This document shows positions 28,673 to 37,658 of a stretch of 64,000 nt of DNA, piece by piece. The DNA is taken from contig NZ_JPRI01000012.1 in the NCBI RefSeq assembly GCF_000737765.1, positions 434,001 through 498,000 on the forward strand, given 5' to 3'. Below the pieces are notes generated by a model. That model worked only from the letters and a program-made list of their open reading frames with translations, made no database searches and was not told the origin of the DNA. Numbering within the stretch: the first letter of the stretch is position 1; each line of letters begins with the position of its first letter. The DNA comes from Chryseobacterium vrystaatense (GTDB lineage: Bacteria > Bacteroidota > Bacteroidia > Flavobacteriales > Weeksellaceae). The position numbers and the translations under genes are program-made.

Positions 28673-28680
28673 TAATTTTG
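28673..28680 (+). promoter_or_regulatory. Flavobacterial -7 box for ferredoxin gene
   Basis: TAATTTTG matches TAnnTTTG and lies 23 bp before the ferredoxin ATG in the short divergent gap. The -33 TTG at 28658 is spaced only 12 nt, so the match is partial. Confidence 0.5.
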
Positions 28681-28703
28681 TGCAAATTTAAAAAAAATTA
28701 GCG

Positions 28704-29054
28704 ATGGCTATTAAAATAACTGATGAATGCATTAATTGCGGTGCCTGTGAACCGGAATGCCCAAATAATGCAATATATGAAGGGGCCGTAGATTGGAAAG
28801 CTTCTGAAGGTACAGCTCTTGCAGGTACTGTAACTATGCCGTCAGGACTTACAGTGGATGCAGATTCTCCGCAGGAACCCGTGAGTGATGATGTATATTT
28901 CATTGTAACTGACAAATGTACGGAATGTAAAGGATTCCACGAAGAACCTCAGTGTGCAGCTGTTTGCCCGGTAGACTGTTGCGTTCCTGATGAAGATCAC
29001 GTAGAATCTGAAGAAGCGCTGCTAGAGAAAAAAGCGTTCTTACACGGTGAATAA
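28704..29054 (+). CDS. 4Fe-4S dicluster ferredoxin
   Basis: The 116-aa protein carries two cluster motifs: CINCGACEPECP near residue 10 and CTECKGFHEEPQCAAVCPVDCC near residue 73. The second has the long insert typical of the YfhL/FdxA-like dicluster group. It is a soluble electron carrier. It precedes serC, serA and DUF1015 genes on the same strand, a cluster I recognise as common in Bacteroidota; the electron partner is not known. Confidence 0.93.
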   Translation: MAIKITDECINCGACEPECPNNAIYEGAVDWKASEGTALAGTVTMPSGLTVDADSPQEPVSDDVYFIVTDKCTECKGFHEEPQCAAVCPVDCCVPDEDHVESEEALLEKKAFLHGE

Positions 29055-29061
29055 TAAAGGC

Positions 29062-29093
29062 TCCGTCTCACCATTATGAGGCGGTTTTTTTAA
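29062..29093 (+). terminator. Terminator after ferredoxin gene
   Basis: CCGTCTCA / TGAGGCGG stem (one G-U pair, 6-nt loop) followed by T7. Confidence 0.8.
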
Positions 29094-29174
29094 TTTTAGA
29101 TCTAAAAGAATCTAATAAAATATCAACAATAAACCGCAAGCCCAACCACCTTGCACAACCAAAAAAGTAAAAAT

Positions 29175-30239
29175 ATGAGCAAAAAGCACAACTTCAGCGC
29201 AGGACCATGCATCTTACCTCAGGAGGTATTCGAAAAATCAGCAGAAGCTATTTTAGATTTCAACGGTATTGGATTGTCTCTTCTCGAAATTTCGCATAGA
29301 AGCAAAGATTTCGTAGCGGTAATGGACGAAGCGCGTGCCATTGTGAAAAGACTGATGAACCTTGGTGATGATTATGAAGTACTTTATTTAGGAGGCGGTG
29401 CAAGCCTTCAGTTTGCTATGGTTCCTTACAACCTGATGAAAGTGGGCGGTAAAGCTGCTTATCTTGATACAGGAACCTGGGCAGCAGGTGCTGTTAAAGA
29501 AGCCAAAAAATTAGGAACAGTAGATGTAATAGGTTCTTCAAAAGAAGAAAACTATTCTTTCATTCCGAAAAATTATACAGTAGGTTCAGAATATGATTAT
29601 TTCCACTGCACCTCAAACAATACAATCTACGGAACTCAGATGAAATCTTTTCCGGATGTAGATACGTTGATGGTATGTGATATGAGTTCTGACATTTTTT
29701 CAAGACAGCTTGATTTCTCCAAATTTGACCTTATCTATGCCGGAGCTCAGAAAAACATGGGACCTGCAGGCGTTACACTGGTGGTTATCAAAAAAGAGAT
29801 TCTTGGAAAAACAGGAAGAGAAAATATGTTGTCCATACTGGATTATTCTCAGCATATTTCAAAAGAGTCCATGTACAACACACCTCCGGTTTTCCCTGTT
29901 TACGCTTCCCTTCTTACCTTACAGTATCTTGAGAAGAATGGAGGAATTGCAGCCGCGGAACAAAGAAATGAAGCCAAAGCAGAACTTTTATATAATGAAA
30001 TCGACAACAATCCTCTGTTTGAAACGTTCTGTGTAAAAGAAGACCGTTCTCTGATGAATGTTTCGTTCAAATTAACAGACGAAAGCAAAAAAGAAGAATT
30101 TGACAATGCATGGAAGGCTGCAGGGATCAGTGGACTGAACGGACACAGAAGCCTTGGAGGATACAGAGCAAGCTTATACAACGCCTTACCGATCGAAAGC
30201 GTACAGGTTTTGGTGGATGTTATGAAGTCAATAAAATAA
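29175..30239 (+). CDS. serC: Phosphoserine aminotransferase SerC
   Basis: Starting at MSKKHNFSAGPCILP gives 354 aa; the upstream in-frame ATG only adds MHNQKSKN. Diagnostic motifs are NFSAGPCILP, GGGASLQFA, the PLP-lysine motif YAGAQKNMGPAG, and the C-terminal NGHRSLGGYRASLYNA. It makes 3-phosphoserine from 3-phosphohydroxypyruvate, the second step of serine synthesis. The likely first-step enzyme follows 116 bp downstream. Confidence 0.96.
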   Translation: MSKKHNFSAGPCILPQEVFEKSAEAILDFNGIGLSLLEISHRSKDFVAVMDEARAIVKRLMNLGDDYEVLYLGGGASLQFAMVPYNLMKVGGKAAYLDTGTWAAGAVKEAKKLGTVDVIGSSKEENYSFIPKNYTVGSEYDYFHCTSNNTIYGTQMKSFPDVDTLMVCDMSSDIFSRQLDFSKFDLIYAGAQKNMGPAGVTLVVIKKEILGKTGRENMLSILDYSQHISKESMYNTPPVFPVYASLLTLQYLEKNGGIAAAEQRNEAKAELLYNEIDNNPLFETFCVKEDRSLMNVSFKLTDESKKEEFDNAWKAAGISGLNGHRSLGGYRASLYNALPIESVQVLVDVMKSIK

Positions 30240-30289
30240 CTTATATTAGACGGCCCAAAAAATAAAAAAGATTAAAAGATTTCAGATGC

Positions 30290-30333
30290 CTGATATCAGA
30301 TTTTAAAACCTGATTTTGACCATCTTACATCTA
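30290..30333. repeat. Intergenic word-repeat between serC and serA
   Basis: The 116-bp gap contains CTGATATC (30290-30297) and CATCTTACATCTA (30321-30333). The same two words recur in the gap before rpe (47484-47491 and 47495-47507) with different spacing. Confidence 0.4.
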
Positions 30334-30355
30334 GGATCTATTAAGACACTAACAC

Positions 30356-31321
30356 ATGAAAGTTTTAGCAAACGACGGAATCTCGAAAACAGGAGAACTG
30401 GCACTTACAGAGGCAGGATTTGAAGTTCTGTCCAACAGAGTGGCTCAGAATCACGTTATTAATTTTATTAATGAAAATAACGTAGATATTCTTTTGGTAA
30501 GAAGTGCAACGAAAGTAAGACAGGACCTAATTGATGCCTGTCCCAGTCTTAAGATCATCGGGCGCGGTGGTATCGGGATGGACAATATTGACGTAGATTA
30601 TGCTAAAAGCAAAGGAATAAAGGTGATCAACACTCCTACTGCATCTTCAAAATCAGTAGCCGAACTTGTTTTCGGACATTTTTTCGCATTGGCAAGATTC
30701 CTTCACGAATCGAACCGACTGATGCCATTGGAGGGAGAAACCCACTTCGATGCTATGAAAAAGTCATTCAGTAAAGCGTATGAACTTTCCGGAAAAACTC
30801 TTGGAGTAATAGGATTTGGAAGTATCGGACAGGAAGTAGTGAAAATGGGAATAGCATTAGGAATGAAAATTAAAGTATTGACAAAGAATCCAAAGACAAA
30901 AGTTCTTTCACTGGACTTTTTCGACGGGCAGAGTCTTAATTTTGAGATCACTTCCACCAATGATATGGATGCTTTCCTGAAAGACACAGACTTCATCAGC
31001 ATCAATACTTCTAAAACAAATGAATATATCATAGACACGCCTCAGTTTGAAAAAATGAAAGACGGAGTCTACATCGTGAATACTGCAAGAGGAGGTGTAA
31101 TCAATGAAGTTACTCTTCTGGATTTCATCGAATCTGAGAAAGTAGCAGGAGCTGCACTGGACGTGTTTGAGAACGAACCTAGCCCAGAACTTCCTTTACT
31201 GATGAACCCTGCGCTGTCTCTTTCACCCCATGTAGGTGGAAATACAGTGGATGCACAGGAAAAAATCGGCGCAGAACTTGCAGAACAAATTATTAAGCTA
31301 CAAAAAGAAACCATAAGATAA
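30356..31321 (+). CDS. serA: D-2-hydroxyacid dehydrogenase, probable D-3-phosphoglycerate dehydrogenase
   Basis: The 321-aa protein has the Rossmann motif GVIGFGSIGQEV, the substrate Arg in VRSATKVR, and the catalytic His in SPHVGGNT. It is a short form without the C-terminal ACT domain of the long SerA type. Placement right after serC makes the first step of serine synthesis the likely reaction, but the fold alone fits other 2-hydroxyacid dehydrogenases. Confidence 0.88.
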   Translation: MKVLANDGISKTGELALTEAGFEVLSNRVAQNHVINFINENNVDILLVRSATKVRQDLIDACPSLKIIGRGGIGMDNIDVDYAKSKGIKVINTPTASSKSVAELVFGHFFALARFLHESNRLMPLEGETHFDAMKKSFSKAYELSGKTLGVIGFGSIGQEVVKMGIALGMKIKVLTKNPKTKVLSLDFFDGQSLNFEITSTNDMDAFLKDTDFISINTSKTNEYIIDTPQFEKMKDGVYIVNTARGGVINEVTLLDFIESEKVAGAALDVFENEPSPELPLLMNPALSLSPHVGGNTVDAQEKIGAELAEQIIKLQKETIR

Positions 31322-31324
31322 AAT

Positions 31325-32569
31325 ATGCCTGTTTTTAAACCTTTCCGTGGAATAAGACCTCATAAAGACTTTGAGAGCACCTTCCCTACCCATCCGCTGG
31401 ATAATTTTACCCAGGAGGAAATTACAGAGAAAGCTCAAGTTGAAAATACTTACATCAACATGATTAAACCCTATGTTGTAAGTAAATCTAAAGATATTGA
31501 CCGGAATTTAAGAAAAATCCGTTCAACGTTTGAAGAGCTTCTGGATGAAAAAAAACTGATTCAGGATAGCTCAGCGTATTATCTTTATGAGCAAATATAC
31601 CCCAACAAACAGGTTTTCAGAGGCTTGCTTGGATTAGCGAGCATTGAAGATTTCTGGAACGGAAAGATTAAAAGGCATGAGAGTACCATTCCTCAGAAAA
31701 AGGAAAAGCTTGCTCACTACCTTGAAAAAGTAAACCTGCAGGCAGAACCTGTACTGCTTACCTATCCTTCGAATTCCAAGATCGAACTTCTGATGAATCA
31801 TGAAGAAAAGAATGTTCCTATTTTCAATCATATCGATTCTATAGGAATCAGACACAAGATATGGAGAATAGACAACCGTCTGAAACTTCAGCAGTTTAAA
31901 GAAGTAATTGATCAGATCGATTCGTTTTACATTGCTGACGGCCATCATAGAATTGGCTCTACAGCATTGAATGCGAAATATCATAAAGAGAAAAACAAAA
32001 GACATAACGGTACTGAAGCCTATAACTTCGTATACAGTTTCATCGTCTCCAACCAATCGATCAAAATCCATGATTACAACAGGATATTAAGCGATCTTAA
32101 CGGTCTTTCCAGTGAAGAGTTTTTAAAAGAACTGGACCAGTACTTCCTGATCCATGAAAAAGGAGAAACCTCCTATTTTCCATCTCAGAAGTTTCATATT
32201 TCGATGTATCTGGATGGTAAATTCTATTCTCTTCATGTGAAACATGATCTCCGTTCAAGAGAAATGTCTCTGGATAATCTGGACCACCATCTTTTAGATA
32301 AATACATTTTCAAAAATATCCTTAAAATAGAAAATTCAGACAGTTCTGAGAAGATCTCTTATGCAAAGGGAACTTCCAATATTCAGGGGATCAACTTTTT
32401 GAAGGAGAAAATAGACAGTGGTGAAGGGAAGGTAGGTTTTGGAATATATCCGGTGAGTTTCAATGATATGATCAAAATTTCAGACCTGAAACTGAGCATG
32501 CCTCCGAAATGTACATTCATCGAACCAAAATTGGTTACAGCAATGTTAATGTACGATATGAAACCTTAA
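31325..32569 (+). CDS. DUF1015 family protein
   Basis: The 414-aa protein begins MPVFKPFRGIRPHKD and contains IADGHHRIGSTALN, both typical of DUF1015. It begins 3 bp after serA, so it is certainly co-transcribed. The family is widespread next to serA/serC and its biochemical role is unproven; a link to serine metabolism is inferred from this conserved neighbourhood. Confidence 0.9.
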   Translation: MPVFKPFRGIRPHKDFESTFPTHPLDNFTQEEITEKAQVENTYINMIKPYVVSKSKDIDRNLRKIRSTFEELLDEKKLIQDSSAYYLYEQIYPNKQVFRGLLGLASIEDFWNGKIKRHESTIPQKKEKLAHYLEKVNLQAEPVLLTYPSNSKIELLMNHEEKNVPIFNHIDSIGIRHKIWRIDNRLKLQQFKEVIDQIDSFYIADGHHRIGSTALNAKYHKEKNKRHNGTEAYNFVYSFIVSNQSIKIHDYNRILSDLNGLSSEEFLKELDQYFLIHEKGETSYFPSQKFHISMYLDGKFYSLHVKHDLRSREMSLDNLDHHLLDKYIFKNILKIENSDSSEKISYAKGTSNIQGINFLKEKIDSGEGKVGFGIYPVSFNDMIKISDLKLSMPPKCTFIEPKLVTAMLMYDMKP

Positions 32570-32624
32570 TAAATTCCTATTTTTTCCCTACTTTTATCAT
32601 CGGAAAAAGAAAGGTAAATAAAAA

Positions 32625-34028
32625 ATGAAAAAAATCTTCATTATACTTCCACTCTTTTTGAGTGGATTTTTATTTTCTCAAAAAAAGCCACTCAAAAAGC
32701 CTGCTAAAAAGGTGACCCTGGCGAAATTCAACTATCACGATGAATTTAAAAAGATCTCGGACGAGATCATGACCAACGGCGCAGCTTATGAAAATCTCGG
32801 CGAGCTTACCAAAAAAATAGGCCCGCGATTCAGTGGAACTTCCGGCTATATAAAAGCGGTGGAATGGGCAGAAAAAAAACTCAAATCTATCGGCATTGAA
32901 ATGATCTGGCGAATGGAAGCTAAAGCTCCGGTATGGATCAGGGGAAAAGAATCCCTGGAGATAAAAACGGCTAATGGAGATTGGAAAAACATCAGAATGC
33001 TGTCATTCGGAAATTCTGAAGGGACAGGCGGAAAAGATCTTACAGGGGATATTGTTTTAATCAATTCAACTTCCGAACTGAATGCCATGTCCGTGGGGCA
33101 ATTGAAAGGTAAAATAGTATTCGCTAATCTTCCAATGGACCCAAAGATCATTAATACAAATGATTCTTATTTGGCCACCGCAAAATCCAAATTAATCTCT
33201 GCTTCTGTGATTGCAAAAACAGGAGCAAAAGCTTTAATTATAAGATCTTTAACAACAGCAATGGATGATACACCCCATGCAAAAATGGTGTATTATGAAC
33301 CAGATGACAAAGTAAGAATTCCTGCCTTATCCATTGGAGTAAAGTCTGCTGACGAATTAGAAAAATTATTAAAAAATCAAAAGGTTTCCGCCAAAATAAA
33401 TATGACTGCACAGTCAAAAGGTGACACGACCAATCCTAATATTATTGCCGAAATTCAAGGTAAAAAGGACGCTAAAGTGATTGTTTTAGGAGCTCAATTA
33501 GATTCGTGGGATTTTGGGGAAGGCGCTGTTGATGACGGAACCGGTATTGCACAGTGCATTGAAGTTTTAAGAACATTCAAAGCGCTTGGTATCGAAAATA
33601 ATCATACGATAAGAGTTGTCTTTTATGCCAACAGCGAAAACGGAGGACAAGGACGCGAAATGTATGCAGCCTATGTGAAAAAAAGAGATGAAAAACATGT
33701 TTTTGCTTTAGGAACAGATGCGGGAGGATATTCACCAAGAGGATTTTCCTTAGATATGCCGCCACAAAGAAGAAAGCAGATTTTCGAATGGAAGAACTAT
33801 TTTCTTCCTTACGGGATTTATGATTTTGACCAAACTGAAGCTATTCAGGATATATCCCCACTGAAAAAGCTGGATATTCCTTTGGCCGAACTGGTGGTAG
33901 ATACTCAAAGGTACTTCGATTACCATCACTCTGAACAAGATACTTTTGATAAAGTGAACAAAAGAGAACTTCTTTTGGGTGCTGTTGCCATGACACAACT
34001 GATTTTTATGATCGACAAAAACTGGTAA
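32625..34028 (+). CDS. M28 family peptidase homologue, predicted inactive (copy 1 of 3)
   Basis: The 467-aa protein has a signal peptide (ending LFSQ) followed by a KKPLKKPAKK linker, a PA-like insert and the M28 (carboxypeptidase Q-like) domain. Compared with its two downstream paralogues it has lost key residues: the first zinc His is Gln291 (GAQLDSWD instead of GGHLDSWD) and the catalytic Glu is Ser337 (ANSENG instead of ANEENG). The bridging DDG, the later Asp (TDAGG) and His (YHHSEQDT) remain. It is therefore likely a pseudoenzyme, perhaps binding peptides or a partner. Confidence 0.9.
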   Translation: MKKIFIILPLFLSGFLFSQKKPLKKPAKKVTLAKFNYHDEFKKISDEIMTNGAAYENLGELTKKIGPRFSGTSGYIKAVEWAEKKLKSIGIEMIWRMEAKAPVWIRGKESLEIKTANGDWKNIRMLSFGNSEGTGGKDLTGDIVLINSTSELNAMSVGQLKGKIVFANLPMDPKIINTNDSYLATAKSKLISASVIAKTGAKALIIRSLTTAMDDTPHAKMVYYEPDDKVRIPALSIGVKSADELEKLLKNQKVSAKINMTAQSKGDTTNPNIIAEIQGKKDAKVIVLGAQLDSWDFGEGAVDDGTGIAQCIEVLRTFKALGIENNHTIRVVFYANSENGGQGREMYAAYVKKRDEKHVFALGTDAGGYSPRGFSLDMPPQRRKQIFEWKNYFLPYGIYDFDQTEAIQDISPLKKLDIPLAELVVDTQRYFDYHHSEQDTFDKVNKRELLLGAVAMTQLIFMIDKNW

Positions 34029-34029
34029 T

Positions 34030-35388
34030 ATGAAAAAGACTGTCACCCTTTCGCTTTTAGTAACAGGTATGGCTGTTTTCGGACAGTTTAAAGAAGACTC
34101 AATCCAGTTCAGTAAAATCTCTTCAGAAATCCTGAACAATGGAAAAGGTTATACAGAGCTGAAAGACCTTACTAAAAACATTGGAAACCGTTTAAGCGGA
34201 TCAGAAGCATATGAAAAGTCCGTAAAATGGGCGGAACAAAAACTTCGTGATGCAGGAGCTGATAAGGTTTGGCTTCAGGAGGTAATGATTCCGGTTTGGG
34301 TGAGAGGAAAAGAATCTCTGCAAATTAAAACTGCCGATGGTCAATGGAAGAAACTGAAAATGCTTTCCCTGGGAAATTCTGAAGGAACTGGTGGAAAAGA
34401 TGTTTCCGGCGAGATCATTATGGTAAAGTCTTTAGAAGAATACGACAGGCTCACCGAATCTCAAGTAAAGGATAAGATCGTATTCTTTAACCATCCTTTC
34501 AATCAGTCATATGCGCAAACATTTATTGCTTATCGCGAAGCTGGAGCATACAGGAGGTCTGCAGCTATTTTAACGGCTAAAAAAGGTGGAAAATTTGCTA
34601 TTATCAGATCTTTGTCTTCAGCATTTGATGACGTTCCTCATACCGGCAATATGCGTTATGAGGATAACATTTCCAAAGTGCCGGCTGTAACGATCGGAAA
34701 CACTACAGCTGATGAGCTGGAAAAATTATTAAAAAATAAGAAAGTTACTGCAAAGCTCAATTCCAATTGCGGTATGAAAGGCGAAAAGCTTTCTCATTCT
34801 GTCATCGGTGAAATCACGGGTAAAAAGGACCAAAGTGTGATTGTCGTCGGTGGACATTTAGATTCCTGGGATGTAGGTGAAGGTGCCCATGACGACGGTG
34901 CTGGAATCGTACAGAGCATTGAAGTTTTGAGAACGTTTAAAAAACTTGGAATACAGAATAATCATACCATCAGAGCCGTGTGTTTTGCCAACGAGGAAAA
35001 TGGAACGAAAGGTGGAAAGCAATATGGAAAAACCGCGAGAGACAGCAATGAGAAGCATCTTTTTGCCATAGAGTCTGATGCAGGAGGCTTTTCACCAAGA
35101 GGAATTTCCCTGGAAATGGATGATAAAAACAGCACCCAAATCCAAAGTTGGGTAAACCTTTTTCTGCCATACGGGGTTTATAATTTTGACGGAAAGTATT
35201 CGGGATCAGATATTGCTCCCCTCCATGAAATGGGAGTTCCAACAGCAGAACTGGTGCCTGATCCGCAGCGCTATTTTGACATTCACCATACAGAAGAAGA
35301 CACTTTTGAAAAAGTCAACCGCAGAGAATTACTATTAGGCTCTGTGGTGATGACACAGCTTATTTATATGATCGACAAAAACTGGTAA
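34030..35388 (+). CDS. M28 family zinc aminopeptidase/carboxypeptidase Q-like (copy 2 of 3)
   Basis: The 452-aa secreted protein (signal ending AVFGQ) has the complete M28 site: GGHLDSWD with zinc His276, GAHDDGAG with the bridging Asp, FANEENG with Glu322 and Glu323 (general base and zinc ligand), IESDAGG and DIHHTEEDT. A PA-domain insert occupies roughly residues 110-230. It would trim amino acids or dipeptides from peptides in the periplasm or outside. It begins 1 bp after copy 1 and ends 3 bp before copy 3, indicating one operon. Confidence 0.95.
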   Translation: MKKTVTLSLLVTGMAVFGQFKEDSIQFSKISSEILNNGKGYTELKDLTKNIGNRLSGSEAYEKSVKWAEQKLRDAGADKVWLQEVMIPVWVRGKESLQIKTADGQWKKLKMLSLGNSEGTGGKDVSGEIIMVKSLEEYDRLTESQVKDKIVFFNHPFNQSYAQTFIAYREAGAYRRSAAILTAKKGGKFAIIRSLSSAFDDVPHTGNMRYEDNISKVPAVTIGNTTADELEKLLKNKKVTAKLNSNCGMKGEKLSHSVIGEITGKKDQSVIVVGGHLDSWDVGEGAHDDGAGIVQSIEVLRTFKKLGIQNNHTIRAVCFANEENGTKGGKQYGKTARDSNEKHLFAIESDAGGFSPRGISLEMDDKNSTQIQSWVNLFLPYGVYNFDGKYSGSDIAPLHEMGVPTAELVPDPQRYFDIHHTEEDTFEKVNRRELLLGSVVMTQLIYMIDKNW

Positions 35389-35391
35389 ACT

Positions 35392-36750
35392 ATGAAAAAG
35401 ATAATTGGAACTTCGTTATTATTCTTAGGGATGGCTGTTTTTAGCCAAAATAAAGAAGACTCGATACAGTTCAGCAAGATTTCCACAGAAATACTGAATA
35501 ATGGAAAAGGCTATACTGAACTTCGGGATTTAAGCAAAAACATAGGTCATCGCCTCAGTGGCTCCCCAGCTTATGAGAAAGCTGTTAAATGGGCAGAACA
35601 GAAGCTTCGGGATGCCGGTGCTGATAAGGTTTGGCTACAGGAAGTTATGGTTCCGGTCTGGACCAGAGGAAAAGAATCTCTTCAAATTAAAACAGCAGAT
35701 GGAAAATGGAAAAATCTGAAGATGCTTTCTCTCGGAAATTCTGAAGGCACAGGAGGAAAAGATATCACCGGCGAAATCATTGTTGTGAAATCAATGGATG
35801 AATACGACAAGCTTACAGCAGATCAAGTAAAGGATAAAATAGTGTTCTTTAACTACCCTTTCAATCAATCTTTTGTAGAAACATTTAAAGGCTATAGTGA
35901 CGCTGCAAAATACCGGGTAACTGCGGCGGTATTGACTGCCAAAAAAGGAGGAAAGTTTGCGATTATACGGTCTCTTTCTTCAGCATTTGATGATGTACCC
36001 CATACTGGCGCCATGCGTTATGACGATAAAATTCCAAAACTCCCGGCAATAGCTATTGGAAGTACTACAGCGGACGAGCTCGAGGCACTTTTAAAAACAC
36101 AGAAAATCACCGCAAAGCTTAATTCCAACTGCGGAATGAAAGGTGAAAAGCTCTCCCACTCTGTTATAGGTGAGATCACAGGCAAAAAAGACCAGAGTGT
36201 GATCGTAGTCGGAGGACACCTTGATTCCTGGGATGTAGGTGAAGGTGCCCACGATGACGGCGCTGGAATTGTTCAAAGTATTGAAGTCCTGAGAACATTT
36301 AAAAAATTAGGGATTAAAAATAATCACACCATCCGGGTAGTTTGTTTTGCCAATGAGGAAAATGGCGTAAAAGGTGGCATCCAATATGGAAAGACCGCCA
36401 AAGAAAAGAATGAAAAGCATCTTTTTGCCATAGAGTCCGATGCAGGTGGTTTTGCTCCAAGAGGCATTGCTCTGGAAATGGATGATGAAAAAAGAAATCA
36501 GATCAAGAGCTGGTCCGGATTATTCTACCCTTATGGAGTGTACAACTTTGAAGGAAAATATTCAGGAACAGATATTTACCCGCTTCATGACATGGGTGTT
36601 CCGACAGCAGAATTGGTTCCGGATTCTCAACGGTATTTTGATATTCATCATACAGAAGAGGATACTTTTGAAAAGGTTAACCGAAGAGAACTTCTTCTGG
36701 GAGCTGCGACAATGACACAGATCATTTATATGATTGATAAAAACTGGTAG
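35392..36750 (+). CDS. M28 family zinc aminopeptidase/carboxypeptidase Q-like (copy 3 of 3)
   Basis: The 452-aa protein has exactly the length of copy 2 and near-identical blocks, including GGHLDSWDVGEGAHDDGAG (His276) and FANEENG (Glu322/323). The copies are diverged mainly in the PA-like insert and around residues 155-190, which may tune substrate choice. The high similarity to copy 2 points to recent tandem duplication. It ends in a strong terminator. Confidence 0.95.
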   Translation: MKKIIGTSLLFLGMAVFSQNKEDSIQFSKISTEILNNGKGYTELRDLSKNIGHRLSGSPAYEKAVKWAEQKLRDAGADKVWLQEVMVPVWTRGKESLQIKTADGKWKNLKMLSLGNSEGTGGKDITGEIIVVKSMDEYDKLTADQVKDKIVFFNYPFNQSFVETFKGYSDAAKYRVTAAVLTAKKGGKFAIIRSLSSAFDDVPHTGAMRYDDKIPKLPAIAIGSTTADELEALLKTQKITAKLNSNCGMKGEKLSHSVIGEITGKKDQSVIVVGGHLDSWDVGEGAHDDGAGIVQSIEVLRTFKKLGIKNNHTIRVVCFANEENGVKGGIQYGKTAKEKNEKHLFAIESDAGGFAPRGIALEMDDEKRNQIKSWSGLFYPYGVYNFEGKYSGTDIYPLHDMGVPTAELVPDSQRYFDIHHTEEDTFEKVNRRELLLGAATMTQIIYMIDKNW

Positions 36751-36789
36751 GTCATATTTTAAAGTAGAGATTTATTAAAAATACATTTT

Positions 36790-36835
36790 GTCGACAAGTT
36801 GACTCTTACGGGTTGACTTGTTGATTTTTTTTACT
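36790..36835 (+). terminator. Terminator after M28 triplet
   Basis: A 13-bp stem (TCGACAAGTTGAC with GTTGACTTGTTGA, three G-U pairs) followed by T8, 39 bp after the last M28 stop. Confidence 0.85.
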
Positions 36836-36882
36836 CATTTTGATTGATCGATATATACTGTGAATGTCTTGCAGTTATAAAC

Positions 36883-36935
36883 CACCCCGTCAAAAATTCT
36901 TTAAATTTTCGCTACCCCTCCGGAGGAGGGGAATG
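36883..36935. repeat. Palindromic intergenic element
   Basis: CCCCTCC-gga-GGAGGGG (36915-36931) lies downstream of an AT-rich 'ccccgtcaaaaattc' segment. The combination looks like a dispersed, non-coding Flavobacteriia repeat known to me from memory. No gene lies in 36836-36979. Confidence 0.5.
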
Positions 36936-36979
36936 TGCTCCCGGTAAATTGAATTTTAGTGGATTCAATTGGATAGAAT

Positions 36980-37495
36980 TTATTTTTCCATTTTCTTCAT
37001 CATTCTTCTATACTTGAATTCGTAAAGAAATAAATTCCAGTAATGTCTTGGTCCTCCACCAGACTCCCGGTTAATATCGAACTTTGCTCCGTCCAAAGCA
37101 TAGCCCGGAAGTGTAATCTTTGAATGAAACATCGGCTGATTATCCTTTATTTTCTCAAAATAATCTGGGTTCAGATTTGATTTTCTGTAATACTGAATCT
37201 CAATAACCGTTTCTTTTCTTAATGCTTTAAAAACATAAAGGTTAACATCGTAAAGATCTTCATATTCATTCTTGAGCACTCCAATAACCTGGTCTAACGG
37301 CTGGGGTATTTTATATCTATTTATCTTCCATCTGGATTTTCTGATTTCACCAAAGTTTTCACCCTTAAACTCATTACAATCTGAAATAATAAAAGTCATA
37401 TGATGTGAAATTTTGTTCCATGATCGTTCTTCTGCTAATTTTATAAGTCTGACGGCACTGATTTCTATATTCTTTTCTAAACTTTCGTGAGTCAT
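36980..37495 (-). CDS. Hypothetical protein (171 aa)
   Basis: The product is highly charged and cytoplasmic-looking with no signal peptide or membrane segment. Notable patches are NYRY-type aromatic/basic stretches, GGGPRHYWNLFLYEFKYRRM near the C-terminus and two Cys-poor halves. Size and style resemble toxin-immunity or phage-defence accessory proteins, but I recognise no family. It is a solitary minus-strand gene beside a gene relic, so the region may be a small accessory island. Confidence 0.65.
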   Translation of the reverse strand: MTHESLEKNIEISAVRLIKLAEERSWNKISHHMTFIISDCNEFKGENFGEIRKSRWKINRYKIPQPLDQVIGVLKNEYEDLYDVNLYVFKALRKETVIEIQYYRKSNLNPDYFEKIKDNQPMFHSKITLPGYALDGAKFDINRESGGGPRHYWNLFLYEFKYRRMMKKMEK

Positions 37496-37555
37496 GAGGG
37501 ATATTTATATAAACTTAAAACAACTTAATGCTAAAAATAAGTTAAAAAAATCACT

Positions 37556-37573
37556 TTGGCATGAAATTCGCAA
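37556..37573 (+). promoter_or_regulatory. Sigma-54-like promoter site
   Basis: TTGGCATGAAATTCGCAA has GG (37558-37559), exactly 10 nt, then GC (37570-37571), the -24/-12 spacing of sigma-54 promoters. Downstream on the same strand are a gene relic and the 37984 membrane-protein gene. Confidence 0.5.
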
Positions 37574-37658
37574 GGTAATTCATTGAAAAAAAATTATTTA
37601 AAGCACAAAAGATGAATAAAGGTTACCGCGGGATATTCAGTTTCCGCTGAGCCGGATA

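Noticed and set aside
36837..36980. Insertion-sequence remnant near the M28 cluster
   Set aside because: Only a short palindrome is present; no transposase-like coding was seen.
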